Assembly: GCA_963818885.1 (NCBI GenBank)
Contig: CAWFTP010000004.1
Coordinates: 558,001 to 622,000 of the forward strand
Direction: 5' to 3'
DNA: 64,000 nt
DNA from: DATFDN01 sp963818885
GTDB lineage: Bacteria > Pseudomonadota > Alphaproteobacteria > Acetobacterales > Acetobacteraceae
This document shows positions 1 to 8,862 of the stretch, piece after piece. A program made the position numbers and the translations under genes. The notes beneath the pieces were generated by a model. It ran no database searches, was not told the origin of the DNA, and saw nothing but the letters and a program-made list of their open reading frames with translations. Numbering within the stretch: the stretch's first letter is position 1; each line of letters begins with the position of its first letter.

Positions 1-2
1 GC

Positions 3-914
3 AGTTTTCGCAGAGCGGCTGCGGAACTCGGGGTGACTCCATCGGCGATCAGCCAGGCGGTGCGCGGGCTTGAGACACGCGTCGGCGCAGCGCTCTTCAT
101 CCGCACGACGCGCAGTGTCGGCCTGACCGAAGCCGGCGAGCGGTTCCTGTCGCGCGCAAAGCCCGCCTTCGAGGAGCTCGTCGCCGCCAGCGAGGTGGCG
201 CGCGACCTGGGGCAACGGCCGGCCGGACGTTTGCGCCTCTCAGTGCCGCGCGCGGTGGTGCCGATCCTGCTGGAGCCCCTGATCGCCTCGTTCTGCCAGG
301 CCTATCCCGAGGTTGAAGTGGAGATCGCCGCAAGCGAGGAGCTGGTCGACCTCGCGGCCGAAGGGTTTGATGCCGGTATCCGTCTGGGCCAGTTCATCGC
401 GCCCGACATGACAGTCGTCCGGCTGACGCCGCCGTTCCCGTTCTTGGTCGTTGGCAGCCCCGATTATCTGCGCCCACGGAAGCGGCCGGAGCGCCTCGAC
501 GATCTGCGTGGCCACGCCTGCCTGCGCATGCGCCGCTCAAACGGATCGATCGCGCCCTGGTCCTTTGTCGACGGCAACAAGCCAATCGAGGCCATGGTCT
601 CTGGGCCGCTCGTCGCGCACGACTACCTCACCCTCCTCGGAGCGGCGATCCAGGGGTTAGGACTTGCACAGGTGCCCGGCCCGCTCGCCAAAGCGGCGAT
701 TGCCGAGGGCCGATTGCAAGCGGTACTGACGCCTTTCGCCGTCACCACGCCAGGGGTCTTTCTCTGTCACCCAGGGAGACGTCAGGTCTTGCCCAAGCTG
801 CGCGCGTTCATTGAGCACGTGAAACACCAAAGCGCCGATGCACGGCGCAAAGGAACGACGACGCGGGGATTGGGCAAGCTCAACCGTGCAAGCCCCGCCA
901 ACGCAGCGCATTGA
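3..914 (+). CDS. LysR-family transcriptional regulator, 5' end outside the window
   Basis: The frame is open from base 3, before the first possible start (GTG at 33). The codons ahead of that GTG read as the first helix of a LysR winged helix-turn-helix (FRRAAAELG then VTPSAISQAVRGLE). The true start therefore lies upstream of the window and roughly 19 residues are missing compared with the paralogue at 880-1782. The rest is a LysR substrate-binding domain of normal length, with the usual PAGRLRLSVP entry to the effector domain. The 3' end overlaps the 3' end of the convergent LysR gene by 35 bases. The target and inducer cannot be read from the sequence. Confidence 0.9.
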   Translation, partial: SFRRAAAELGVTPSAISQAVRGLETRVGAALFIRTTRSVGLTEAGERFLSRAKPAFEELVAASEVARDLGQRPAGRLRLSVPRAVVPILLEPLIASFCQAYPEVEVEIAASEELVDLAAEGFDAGIRLGQFIAPDMTVVRLTPPFPFLVVGSPDYLRPRKRPERLDDLRGHACLRMRRSNGSIAPWSFVDGNKPIEAMVSGPLVAHDYLTLLGAAIQGLGLAQVPGPLAKAAIAEGRLQAVLTPFAVTTPGVFLCHPGRRQVLPKLRAFIEHVKHQSADARRKGTTTRGLGKLNRASPANAAH

Positions 915-1782
915 CCAGCAGGGCGAAGGCCGGGGTGGGTTGGCGGCGGCTCGGATAGTAGAGGTGGTACCCCGGATAGGGCGGGCACCAGTCGGCGAGT
1001 ACCCGGATGAGGCGCCCGTCGGCGAGGTGCGCCCGCACGTCGTCCTCAGGCACATACGCCAGGCCGAATCCCGCCAACGCGGCGTCGAGCATCGGGGCGG
1101 TTGCGTTGAACACGAGCTGCCCCTCGACCCGCACCCTCAGCTCGCGGCCGCCCTTCTCGAACTCCCACGCATAGAGCCCGCCATGCGTCGGCAGGCGCAG
1201 ATTGATGCAGGCGTGCGCGGTCAGGTCCTGCGGCGTCTTCGGCCGTGCCCGTTTGGCGAAGTAGGACGGCGCGCCGACGACCGCCGAGCGCATGTCCGGC
1301 CCGATGCGCACCGCGATCATGTCCTTCGCCACCATCTCGCCGGAGCGGACGCCGGCGTCGTAGCGCTCGGCAACGATGTCCGTCAGCCCGTAGTCGATGA
1401 CGATCTCCACCTTGATGTCGGGGTAGTCCGGCAGAAGCTTTTCCAGGGCGGGCCAGAGGATCGCCTTCACCGCATGGTCGTGCGCCGTGATGCGGATGGT
1501 GCCGGCGGGCCTGTCGCGCAGCTCGCTCAGCGCGGCGAGCTCGGCGTCGATCTCATCGAGGCGCGGCCCCGCGGCCCGGAGCAGCCGCTCGCCCGCCTCG
1601 GTCGGCGCCACGCTGCGAGTGGTGCGAGTCAATAAGCGCAGGCCGAGCCGCGCCTCGAGCCCCCGCACGGTCTGGCTCAACGCCGATTGCGAGACGCCCA
1701 GCTGCGCGGCGGCATGGGTGAAGCTCCGCGCCCGTGCCACGGCGATGAAGGCCACGATGTCGCTGAGGTCGGTTCGGGGCAT
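880..1782 (-). CDS. LysR-family transcriptional regulator
   Basis: This is a complete 300-residue LysR protein. The N-terminal winged helix-turn-helix spans about residues 5-65 (SFTHAAAQLGVSQSALSQ) and the two-lobed effector-binding domain follows from about residue 90. It resembles the regulator at 3-914, so the two are probably duplicates within one subfamily. It is transcribed away from the cupin/reductase operon starting at 1918. By the usual LysR logic it is the likely regulator of that operon, acting on dyads in the shared 1783-1917 spacer. The effector is unknown. Confidence 0.92.
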   Translation of the reverse strand: MPRTDLSDIVAFIAVARARSFTHAAAQLGVSQSALSQTVRGLEARLGLRLLTRTTRSVAPTEAGERLLRAAGPRLDEIDAELAALSELRDRPAGTIRITAHDHAVKAILWPALEKLLPDYPDIKVEIVIDYGLTDIVAERYDAGVRSGEMVAKDMIAVRIGPDMRSAVVGAPSYFAKRARPKTPQDLTAHACINLRLPTHGGLYAWEFEKGGRELRVRVEGQLVFNATAPMLDAALAGFGLAYVPEDDVRAHLADGRLIRVLADWCPPYPGYHLYYPSRRQPTPAFALLVNALRWRGLHG

Positions 1783-1811
1783 TCAGAAGGCCGGCTTATA
1801 GGTCCATTCGG

Positions 1812-1848
1812 ATTTTAGCGCCTAATCCCTGGGAACCAAGCGCTTAGA
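1812..1848. promoter_or_regulatory. candidate LysR operator, two dyads in the divergent spacer
   Basis: Two short inverted repeats sit between the divergent LysR gene and the cupin gene: TTAGCGCCTAA at 1815-1825 and AAGCGCTT at 1838-1845. Their centres are about 21-22 bases apart, close to two helical turns. The first fits the T-N11-A style of LysR boxes. Assignment to the 880-1782 regulator is inference from position. Confidence 0.4.
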
Positions 1849-1917
1849 TTGTCCGCTGGAGCGTTGGGCTGCCCACCATCCCTGAGCAGCCGAGGCGGCA
1901 AGCGACGGAGACGCACA

Positions 1918-2313
1918 ATGGAAATCAAGCGAATCGGTTTACAGCCTTCCGAGAAGGGGCCGGACGCCTATTTCACCGGCACGGTGCGTGTCGATCGGCT
2001 GTTCAGCGCGCCCGAGCCCGCCCGTGTTGCCGGCGCCAGCGTCACCTTCGAGCCGGGTGCGCGCACCGCGTGGCATACGCATCCGCTGGGTCAGACACTG
2101 GTCGTCACGGCCGGCTGCGGCCGGGTGCAGCGCGAGGGCGGACCGGTGGAGGAAATCCGGCCGGGTGACGTGGTCTGGTTCTCGCCGGGCGAGAAGCACT
2201 GGCACGGCGCCGCGCCAACAACGGCAATGACCCACATCGCCATCCAGGAATCGCTGAACGGCAAGGTCGTCGATTGGATGGAGAAGGTCAGCGACGCGCA
2301 ATACGGCGGCTGA
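1918..2313 (+). CDS. small cupin-domain protein
   Basis: This 131-residue single-domain cupin has the first metal motif WHTHPLGQTL, with Gln where classical cupins often have Glu, and the second motif around GEKHWHGA. The beta-barrel and the motif wording resemble the mandelonitrile-lyase-like and carboxymuconolactone-decarboxylase-associated cupins that travel with aldo/keto reductases, but the substrate cannot be told. The start is the ATG at 1918, because GGAG lies seven bases upstream; an earlier in-frame ATG at 1849 would run through the putative LysR boxes. It is the first gene of an operon with the reductase fusion and the tautomerase. Confidence 0.85.
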   Translation: MEIKRIGLQPSEKGPDAYFTGTVRVDRLFSAPEPARVAGASVTFEPGARTAWHTHPLGQTLVVTAGCGRVQREGGPVEEIRPGDVVWFSPGEKHWHGAAPTTAMTHIAIQESLNGKVVDWMEKVSDAQYGG

Positions 2314-2359
2314 GTGGCCGCGCCCGCTTCAGTCTCTGGCTCGAAACAGGATGCAAACG

Positions 2360-2908
2360 ATGCAAAAGCGCAAACTTGGAAATTCGGGCCTCGAGGTCTC
2401 CGCCATCGGCCTTGGCTGTATGGGAATGACCGGCGCCTATGGCCAGACGCCGGACCGGGACAAGATGATCCCGCTCATCCGTGCGGCGGTCGAGCGTGGC
2501 GTCACGTTCTTCGACACCGCGGAAAGCTACGGCCCGCTCAAGAACGAGGAGCTCGTGGGCGAAGCCCTGGCGCCGTTCCGCCGGGAGGTGGCGATCGCGA
2601 CCAAGTTCGGCCACGACATCGACCCGATCACGGGAGAGCGGCTCGGCGGCCTCAATAGCCGTCCCGATCACATCAAGGCCGCGGCCGAGGCGATGCTGAA
2701 GCGCTTGAGGACGGACTATATCGACCTGCTCTACCAGCACCGCGTCGATCCCGACGTGCCGATGGAGGACGTCGCCGGCGCGGTCAAGGAGCTGATCCAG
2801 CAAGGCAAGGTCCAAGGGGGTGCTGTACGGCATCGCCGCCGCGCTGCCGTACATGCAGCAGCAGAAATCTGGCCATTTCATCAACGTCTCTTCCGTGGCC
2901 GGCCATAA
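2360..2908 (+). pseudogene. aldo/keto reductase, N-terminal half only, fused by deletion
   Basis: Residues 1 to about 152 are a clear aldo/keto reductase: RKLGNSGLEVSAIGLGCMGM opening, catalytic Asp and Tyr in FFDTAESYG, Lys in ATKFG and His in YQHRVDP. The family is about 330 residues long. Here homology stops after KELIQQGKVQ near 2815, and the remaining codons to 2908 are out-of-frame SDR sequence. The NADPH-binding C-terminal half is gone, so the product cannot be an active reductase. The ATG at 2360 is preferred over 2351 because AGGA precedes it at suitable distance. The gene appears joined to the SDR remnant that follows by a deletion of perhaps 0.9 kb, estimated from family lengths. 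Confidence 0.85.
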
Positions 2909-3212
2909 GGTCGGGCCGGGTTTCGCCGTGTATGCGGCGACCAAGCATGCCGTGCGCGCCCTGTCCGAGGGCCTGCGCCAGGAAGTGACGCCCTACAACA
3001 TCCGCACGACGGTGATCTCGCCGGGCGCGGTGGCGACGGAGCTGCCCAACAGCGTGACCGACCCGGACGCCGGCGCGAGAGTCCGCAAGTTCTACGCCGA
3101 AGCGGCGATCCCGGCGGACTCGTTCGCGCGTGCGGTCGCCTTCGCCATCAGCCAGCCGGAGGAGGTGGACATCAACGAAATCCTGTTCCGGCCCACGCGC
3201 CAGGAGATGTAA
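2814..3212 (+). pseudogene. short-chain dehydrogenase/reductase, C-terminal half only
   Basis: From KGVLYGIAAALPYMQQ onward this is the C-terminal half of a classical SDR. The catalytic Ser is in NVSSVAGH and the YxxxK motif in YAATKHA, followed by the substrate loop ISPGAVATEL. The N-terminal Rossmann half with the TGxxxGxG cofactor motif (about 110-115 residues) is absent. The frame differs from that of the aldo/keto reductase piece immediately upstream, so no fused enzyme can be made by simple read-through. A GTG at 2820 could start a fragment, but it would lack cofactor binding. The tautomerase follows after 16 bases. Confidence 0.85.
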
Positions 3213-3228
3213 GCGAAAGGATGAAACA

Positions 3229-3468
3229 ATGCCGCACGTGATCGTAAAGCTTCAGTCCGGAAGATCCGAGCAGCAGAAGGCGAAGATCGCCGACGAGGTG
3301 ACGAAGGCCATCGTGGCGACCACGGGAAACAACGCGGACGCCGTCTCCGTCAGCATCGAGGATGTCGAGCCGAGCGACTGGGTCGAGAAGGTCTACAAGC
3401 CGGACATCATCGGCAAGCCCGCCACTCTCTACAAGAAGCCCGGATACGACCCTCTCCGACGAGCGTGA
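3229..3468 (+). CDS. 4-oxalocrotonate tautomerase-family protein
   Basis: This 79-residue tautomerase starts Met-Pro-His-Val, so removal of the initiator Met exposes the catalytic amino-terminal Pro typical of the family. The length and the beta-alpha-beta pattern (PHVIVKL, then QQKAKIADEVTKAIVATTG) fit the PptA/4-OT group. An AAAGGATG Shine-Dalgarno-like stretch precedes the ATG at 3229. It is the third member of the LysR-flanked operon and probably acts on the same aromatic or enol substrate as the cupin and reductases, but the substrate is unknown. Confidence 0.88.
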   Translation: MPHVIVKLQSGRSEQQKAKIADEVTKAIVATTGNNADAVSVSIEDVEPSDWVEKVYKPDIIGKPATLYKKPGYDPLRRA

Positions 3469-3480
3469 AGGAGCAATCCC

Positions 3481-3778
3481 ATGACCCAGCAGTCACGCAA
3501 CACCGCGCCCTTGCGCACATCGGTGGGGCTCGGTGACGAAGGAATGCGCCGGACCGCGGCGGCGCTGTCTCGTGTGTCGCCGTTCCCGGTCGATCCCGGA
3601 TGGGCACGAGAGGTACTGGTACGGCGTCCGACCGCCGTCGAGATGGGGCATGTTGGTTGACACCGCGCGTCGGCTCTGCCGCGATGCGCCGCCGATCGGC
3701 TCGGGATGGCGCGCTATCGCGCGGGGTGAGCTTTCACACAGCCTGCTCGATCGCATCGCGCATGATATCGGCCGCTGA
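3481..3778 (+). pseudogene. small hypothetical protein, frame broken by one base
   Basis: An ATG at 3481 with AAGGAG seven bases upstream opens a 59-codon frame that ends at 3660. The adjacent frame continues plausibly (YWYGVRPPSRWGMLVDTARRL) to a stop at 3778. Removing one G near 3610-3613 joins them into a 98-residue protein that ends just before the monooxygenase gene. The total length is 3n+1. I do not recognise the family. The joined protein has a hydrophilic N-terminus and a short aromatic WYG patch. The ribosome-binding site and operon position argue for a real gene; the reconstruction is inference. Confidence 0.45.
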
Positions 3779-3805
3779 GCGGCGGTGACGGGAAGAGAGG
3801 CGCCC

Positions 3806-5563
3806 ATGGACGGGATCCTGACCAGCGGTTCGGCAAAGGCGGCGGCCGAGGCTTGGCTCGGCGATCTCGGCGCGGCCCTGGCCTCCGGGGAAGTGGCGCG
3901 TATCGCGGCGCTCTTCGCCGAGGAATGCCATTGGCGCGACATCCTCGCCTTCACCTGGGACCTGCGCACGACCTCCGGCGGCGCCGCCATCGCGCTGCGC
4001 ATGGCTGAGTCCTTGGCGCGGATGGCACCGCGCGGGTTCACTCTCGCCGCCGGCCGCACGCTGCCGCGGCGTGTCGTCCGTGCGGGCGTCGAAGCGATCG
4101 AGGCGATCTTTGCCTTCGAAACCTCCGTCGGTCCGTGCAACGGCGTCGTGCGCCTGGTCTCCGAAGGCGCGGAGAAGCGCGCCTGGACGCTGCTGACCAC
4201 GCTGGACGAGATCCGCGGACACGAGGACCCGGCCAACGGCAGGCGTTGGCAGGACGTGGACTGGAAGCGCAATTTCGGCGGCGAGAACTGGCTCGACCGG
4301 CGCAAGCGGGCACGGGCCTACGCCGACCATGACCCCGCCGTGCTGGTGGTCGGCGCGGCGCAGGCGGGGCTGTCCATCGCGGCGCGGCTGACCTTGCTCG
4401 GCGTCGACACGCTCGTTGTCGATCGCGAGGCCCGGATCGGCGACAGCTGGCGCCGCCGCTATCACGCGCTGACCTTGCACAACGAGACGCGCGTCAACCA
4501 CCTGCCCTACATGCCATTCCCCCGCTCCTGGCCGGTCTTCATCCCGAAGGACATGCTGGCCAACTGGTTCGAGATCTACGCCGAGGCGATGGAGCTCAAC
4601 GTCTGGACGGAGACCGAGCTTGCCGGCGGCGGCTGGGACGAGGCCGCCGGCTGCTGGGATGTGCGGCTCATGCGCGGGGACGGGACCGAGCGACGCATGC
4701 GGCCGCGCCACATCGTCTTCGCCAACGGCGTCAGCACCACGCCGATCATGCCGGACCTGCCGGGCCTTTCGGCGTTTCGCGGCGTCGTGCGCCATTCCGG
4801 CGATTACGGCAGCGGGCTCGACTGGCAGGGCAAGCGCGCGCTGGTGCTGGGAACCGGCACCTCGGGGCACGACGTCGCGCAGGACCTCTGCGTCTCCGGC
4901 GCGGCGGAGGTGACGCTGATCCAGCGCAGCCCGACCCTCATCGTCAGCCTCAAGGAGGCGCAGGCGCCATACGCGCTCTACGACGAGGATATCCCCTTCG
5001 AGGATCTCGACCTGCTCGCCACGTCCTTCCCGTTCCCGGTCTACCGAGGCTCGCACCAGCGCATCACGGCGATGAACCGCGCGGCGGACCGGGAATTGCT
5101 GGAGGGGCTGGAGCGGCGCGGCTTCCGCCTGACCTTCGGGCCGGAGGATACCGGCTGGCAGATCATGTACCAGAACCGCGGCGGCGGGTACTATTTCGAT
5201 GCCGGCTGTTCCCAGCTCATCGTCGACGGGCGTGTCGGGCTGATCCAGTACGCCGATATCGAGCGCTTCGGCCCGGACGGCGCGGTAATGAAGGACGGCG
5301 GCGTGAAGCCGGCGGACCTGATCGTGCTGGCCACCGGCTACGAAGGTCAGGCGGCGGCCGCGCGACGCATCCTTGGCGACGCGGTGGGCGAGCGCATCGG
5401 CCCGGTCTGGGGCTTCGACGCGGAAGGCGAGCTGCACGGCATGTGGCGTCCCACCGGACAGACGGGACTCTGGTTCCATGCCGGCGGCCTGGCGCAGTGC
5501 CGCATCTTCTCGAAGGTGCTCGCGTTGCAGATCAAGGCGCGGGAGCTGGGCATCACTGCATGA
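3806..5563 (+). CDS. flavin-containing monooxygenase with N-terminal NTF2-like domain
   Basis: This 585-residue protein has two parts. Residues 1 to about 165 look like a SnoaL/NTF2-type fold (WLGDLGAALASGEVARIAALFAEECHWRDI). From about 175 on it is an FAD/NADPH oxidoreductase of the FMO/Baeyer-Villiger type, with FAD motif VVGAAQAGLS near 182, NADPH motif LGTGTSGHD near 346 and the late ATGY motif near 510. The FAD motif reads GAAxAG rather than strict GxGxxG, as is common in this subgroup. The ATG at 3806 has AGAGAGG five bases upstream. It probably oxygenates a small organic substrate. The substrate is unknown. Confidence 0.88.
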   Translation: MDGILTSGSAKAAAEAWLGDLGAALASGEVARIAALFAEECHWRDILAFTWDLRTTSGGAAIALRMAESLARMAPRGFTLAAGRTLPRRVVRAGVEAIEAIFAFETSVGPCNGVVRLVSEGAEKRAWTLLTTLDEIRGHEDPANGRRWQDVDWKRNFGGENWLDRRKRARAYADHDPAVLVVGAAQAGLSIAARLTLLGVDTLVVDREARIGDSWRRRYHALTLHNETRVNHLPYMPFPRSWPVFIPKDMLANWFEIYAEAMELNVWTETELAGGGWDEAAGCWDVRLMRGDGTERRMRPRHIVFANGVSTTPIMPDLPGLSAFRGVVRHSGDYGSGLDWQGKRALVLGTGTSGHDVAQDLCVSGAAEVTLIQRSPTLIVSLKEAQAPYALYDEDIPFEDLDLLATSFPFPVYRGSHQRITAMNRAADRELLEGLERRGFRLTFGPEDTGWQIMYQNRGGGYYFDAGCSQLIVDGRVGLIQYADIERFGPDGAVMKDGGVKPADLIVLATGYEGQAAAARRILGDAVGERIGPVWGFDAEGELHGMWRPTGQTGLWFHAGGLAQCRIFSKVLALQIKARELGITA

Positions 5564-5623
5564 TCGAGGCGGCGCGGAACTGACCGCTGCGAGGTGCGAC
5601 CATCGGCTAGGGCTGCGGCGTTT

Positions 5624-7711
5624 CTACCCCACCTCGATCACCGCATCCGCCGCGAACGCGCCCTCGCCCTCCGGCATCGCGAAGACCGGGTTGAGGTCGA
5701 TCGAGGCGAGCCTCGGCCCCGCCTGGCTTGCGAACACCGACAGGCGGGCCAGCATGTTTGCCAACGCGGCGACGTCCGCCTTCTTGCGTCCGCGCGCGCC
5801 GAGCAGCAGTGGCGCGCCCTTGATCGAGCGGATCATGCGCTCGGCCTCGTCCACGCCGAACGGACAGCGGCGGAACACCACGTCCTTGAGGATCTCGACG
5901 AAGATGCCGCCGAGTCCGAACATCGCGATCGGGCCGAACACCGGGTCGCGGTTGATGCCCATGATGCATTCGACGCCACCCTTGAGCTGCTTGGCGACCA
6001 GCACGCCCTCGATCCGCGCGGATGGCGCCGCTTCCTTCGCCCGGCGCATCAGCGTCGCGAAGCCGTCGCGCACCGCGCCGGCATCGGCGATGTCGAGCAG
6101 CACGCCGCCGATCTCCGACTTGTGGAGGATGTCGGGCGAGAGGATCTTCATCACGACCGGGAAGCCGAAGCGTTCGGCCGCGGCAACCGCTGTTGCCGCG
6201 TCGGCGCAGGCCTGCTCCGGCGCGGAGGCGATGTCGGCCGCAGCCAGCAGCCGCTTGGCCTCCGCCTCGGTTGGCGTCGCGTCGGGCAACGCGACCGGCG
6301 GCACGTTGGGTGGCGCGGCGGGCGGACGCGCGGCAAAGGCGGCACCGTAGCGGCCCATCGCGGCGATCGCGTTCACCGCACGGGTCGGGTCCTCGTGGCA
6401 GATCCAGCCATCCGCCTCCATCGCCGCGATACGCTCGTGCGGGGCGATCGCCGACATCACGTACAGCCGGTCCGGATGCTTCGCGCGCACCGCGTCCAGC
6501 CGCTCCTGCATGGCGGGCCAGCGGTCCGTGGACGCGACCATGGTGAAGAAGCACAAGATCGACGAGTAGCCGCCATCGCCGACAAGCGATTCCATGAACG
6601 GTGTCAGCAGGCTGAGGTCGTTTCCCACCTGCGCGGTCGCATCGACCGGGTTGCGCGGGGCGCAGAACGATACGAGCCCCTTCAACCGCGCCTGCGCGGC
6701 CTCCGGCATCGGCGGCATCTCCAGCCCGGCCTGCTCGGCGACGTCGCTCACCAGCACGCCGGCGCCGCCCGACAGCGTGATCATCCCGAGCGTGTTGCGT
6801 GCCGGATAGATGCGCCGGGTGGCGGTCTGGGCGATGTCGAGCATCTCCTCGCTCGTGCGCGCGCGCAGCACGCCGAACTCCGCCATCACCGCCTCGGTCA
6901 CCGCGTCGTCGCCGGCGATCGAGGCGGTGTGCGACTTCGCCGCCTGGGTGCCGAGCGCGCTGCGACCGACCTTCATCATCACGATCGGCTTCTTCGCCGC
7001 GCGCGCCGCCTCGAACGCGGCGATCAGGCCAGGCGCCTCGCGAATGCCCTCGGCGTAGACGGCGATAACGTCGACGTCGGGGTTCTCGGCGAGCCAGCCG
7101 ATGCACTCGCCCATCGTCACGTCGGACTCGTTTCCGGTCATGATGCAGAGCGAGGCGCCGATGCCGCGATTGCGGGCGAGCGTGTAGAGATGGGTGCCGT
7201 AGGCGCCTGACTGGCTGGCGATGCCGATGCGCCCGGGCACTGGCCAGCCGCTGTCGAAGGAGGAGGAGAAGGTCGCGTAGTAGCCAGTGCGGCCGTCGAA
7301 TACGCCAAGGCAGTTCGGCCCCAGGATGCGCATCCCGGTCGCCCGAGCCGAGGCTACCATGCGGTCCTGCTCCGCCGCGCCGTTCGCGTCGACCTCGGCG
7401 AAGCCCGCCGTGAAAACGAGGGCGGCCTTGGTGCCGCGCCTGCCCAGGTCTTCGATTCCCTGCACCGCGATCGCGGCGGGCACCGCGACAATGGCGACAT
7501 CCGGCGTCTCCGGCAGGTCGGCGACCGAGGAGTAGGCGCGCAGGCCCTGCACCTCCTTGCGGTTCGGATTGACCGGGTAGAGCGCGCCCTTGAAGCCGGA
7601 GGCCAGCATGTAGGCGATCGGCCGGCCGCCGATACGCGTCGCGTCGTTGGAGGCGCCCAGCACCGCGACGGAGCGCGGAGCGAGCAGCGGCGTCAGGCCG
7701 GAAAATCGCAT
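5624..7711 (-). CDS. NDP-forming acetate/acyl-CoA ligase family protein
   Basis: This 695-residue protein has the complete architecture of ADP-forming acyl-CoA synthetases. An N-terminal CoA-binding Rossmann domain (SVAVLGASNDATRIGG) leads into succinyl-CoA ligase-like domains containing the phospho-histidine loop (SHTASIAGDD, near residue 260). A C-terminal ATP-grasp domain starts near 470 (GFPVVMKILSPDILHKSEIGG). It makes or breaks an acyl-CoA with ATP or ADP in the cytoplasm; the acid is not predictable. The ATG at 7711 is chosen because a G-rich ribosome-binding site (GGGGGAACGG) lies just upstream and the CoA domain begins directly after it. It is convergent with the monooxygenase. Confidence 0.9.
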   Translation of the reverse strand: MRFSGLTPLLAPRSVAVLGASNDATRIGGRPIAYMLASGFKGALYPVNPNRKEVQGLRAYSSVADLPETPDVAIVAVPAAIAVQGIEDLGRRGTKAALVFTAGFAEVDANGAAEQDRMVASARATGMRILGPNCLGVFDGRTGYYATFSSSFDSGWPVPGRIGIASQSGAYGTHLYTLARNRGIGASLCIMTGNESDVTMGECIGWLAENPDVDVIAVYAEGIREAPGLIAAFEAARAAKKPIVMMKVGRSALGTQAAKSHTASIAGDDAVTEAVMAEFGVLRARTSEEMLDIAQTATRRIYPARNTLGMITLSGGAGVLVSDVAEQAGLEMPPMPEAAQARLKGLVSFCAPRNPVDATAQVGNDLSLLTPFMESLVGDGGYSSILCFFTMVASTDRWPAMQERLDAVRAKHPDRLYVMSAIAPHERIAAMEADGWICHEDPTRAVNAIAAMGRYGAAFAARPPAAPPNVPPVALPDATPTEAEAKRLLAAADIASAPEQACADAATAVAAAERFGFPVVMKILSPDILHKSEIGGVLLDIADAGAVRDGFATLMRRAKEAAPSARIEGVLVAKQLKGGVECIMGINRDPVFGPIAMFGLGGIFVEILKDVVFRRCPFGVDEAERMIRSIKGAPLLLGARGRKKADVAALANMLARLSVFASQAGPRLASIDLNPVFAMPEGEGAFAADAVIEVG

Positions 7712-7809
7712 GAGGTCCGTTCCCCCTTCTCTCTTTGGGGGGATCGTGATCGTCCCTGGGGGCGGGCGCAACCTCGACAAACCCAGCACTTGGAGGCAAG
7801 CGGAGGCGT

Positions 7810-8862
7810 ATGACGCTGGCTGCCGTGCTGCGCCACCTGGCCCTCGCGGGCGGGCTGGCGTGCCTCTCCGCCCTGGTGGTGCGGCTGATGATCGCCGCGC
7901 GCGTCATGGACCACCCGGATGCGCGAAAGTCCCACGACCGGCCAATACCCAAGGGCGGGGGCGTTGGCATCGTCGTCGCGTTCATCGCCGGGCTGTTGAC
8001 GCTGTACTGGTTCGCCGAATTTGCCCGCCTGGCCGAGCCCTACTTCCTCGGCGTGATCGCGGCCTCCGTGGCGATCGCTTTCGTGGCCTTCCTCGACGAT
8101 ATCGCCGACTGGCCCTTTGCGGTGAAGCTCGCGGCCCAGCTCTTCGCGGCACTGCTGGCGGTGGGGACAGGGGTGTTCGTGCGGGACTATCGCGTCCCCT
8201 ACATGGGCCCGCTCTACGTCGGCTGGGTGGGCGGCCCGGCGACGCTCGCCTGGATCCTGTTCGTCACCAACGCGATGAACTTCATCGACGGGCTGAACGG
8301 GCTGGCCGGCGGCGTGGCATTGATCGCGTCCCTCTTTCTCGCCGGCCTCGCCGGCGCGCACGGCGCCTGGTTCGCGTATTTCGCCGCCTTGCTGCTGGCC
8401 GCGGGGCTGGTCGGGTTCCTGCCTTTCAACTTCCCCCGCGCCCGCATCTTCATGGGCGACGTGGGCAGCCAGTTCTGCGGCTTCGTGCTGGCGATGCTGG
8501 GCGTGATCGCAAGCCGCTTCGACGGCGTCGAGCTGTCACTGCTGCTGATGCCCATGCTGCTTTCGGGCGTGCTGTTCGACGTCGCCTTCACGCTCGCCCG
8601 CCGCGCCTGGATGCGGGAAAGGTTGACCAGCGCCCATCGGGGCCACCTCTACCAGGTGGCCCACCGCAGCGGCGTGCCCGCGCCGGCCGTCGCGATGATT
8701 CATTGGGGCTTCGCGCTGTTTGGCGGCGCCTGCTGCCTGCTGTTCATCAACGCGCCCTCGCCGCTCAAGCCATACGTCCTCGTCCTTTGCTACCTGCCGC
8801 AGTTCCCCTGGCTCGCCTACGTCATCACCCGCTCGCGGGCCGCGGGCCTTACCCGCTGGTAG
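7810..8862 (+). CDS. WecA/MraY-family polyprenyl-phosphate sugar-1-phosphate transferase
   Basis: This 350-residue polytopic membrane protein of glycosyltransferase family 4 transfers a UDP-sugar phosphate (usually GlcNAc-1-P) to undecaprenyl phosphate, the first step of a surface glycan. Signature motifs are present: FLDDIADW near residue 95, NAMNFIDGLNGLAGG near 155 and FMGDVGSQFCGF near 215. It also has the cytoplasmic loop rich in basic residues (ARRAWMRERLTSAHRGHLYQ). About ten hydrophobic segments are visible. AGCGGAGG precedes the ATG. It is not in an mra cluster, so it is more likely WecA/TagO-like than MraY. The 3' end overlaps the convergent transporter gene by 14 bases. Confidence 0.88.
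   Translation: MTLAAVLRHLALAGGLACLSALVVRLMIAARVMDHPDARKSHDRPIPKGGGVGIVVAFIAGLLTLYWFAEFARLAEPYFLGVIAASVAIAFVAFLDDIADWPFAVKLAAQLFAALLAVGTGVFVRDYRVPYMGPLYVGWVGGPATLAWILFVTNAMNFIDGLNGLAGGVALIASLFLAGLAGAHGAWFAYFAALLLAAGLVGFLPFNFPRARIFMGDVGSQFCGFVLAMLGVIASRFDGVELSLLLMPMLLSGVLFDVAFTLARRAWMRERLTSAHRGHLYQVAHRSGVPAPAVAMIHWGFALFGGACCLLFINAPSPLKPYVLVLCYLPQFPWLAYVITRSRAAGLTRW

Noticed and set aside
5594..7985. Long open frames antisense to the acyl-CoA synthetase (over 500 codons, both alternative frames)
   Set aside because: They are mirror frames produced by high G+C third positions. They are Arg/Ala/Gly-rich with no recognisable domain, while the minus-strand synthetase is a clear family member.
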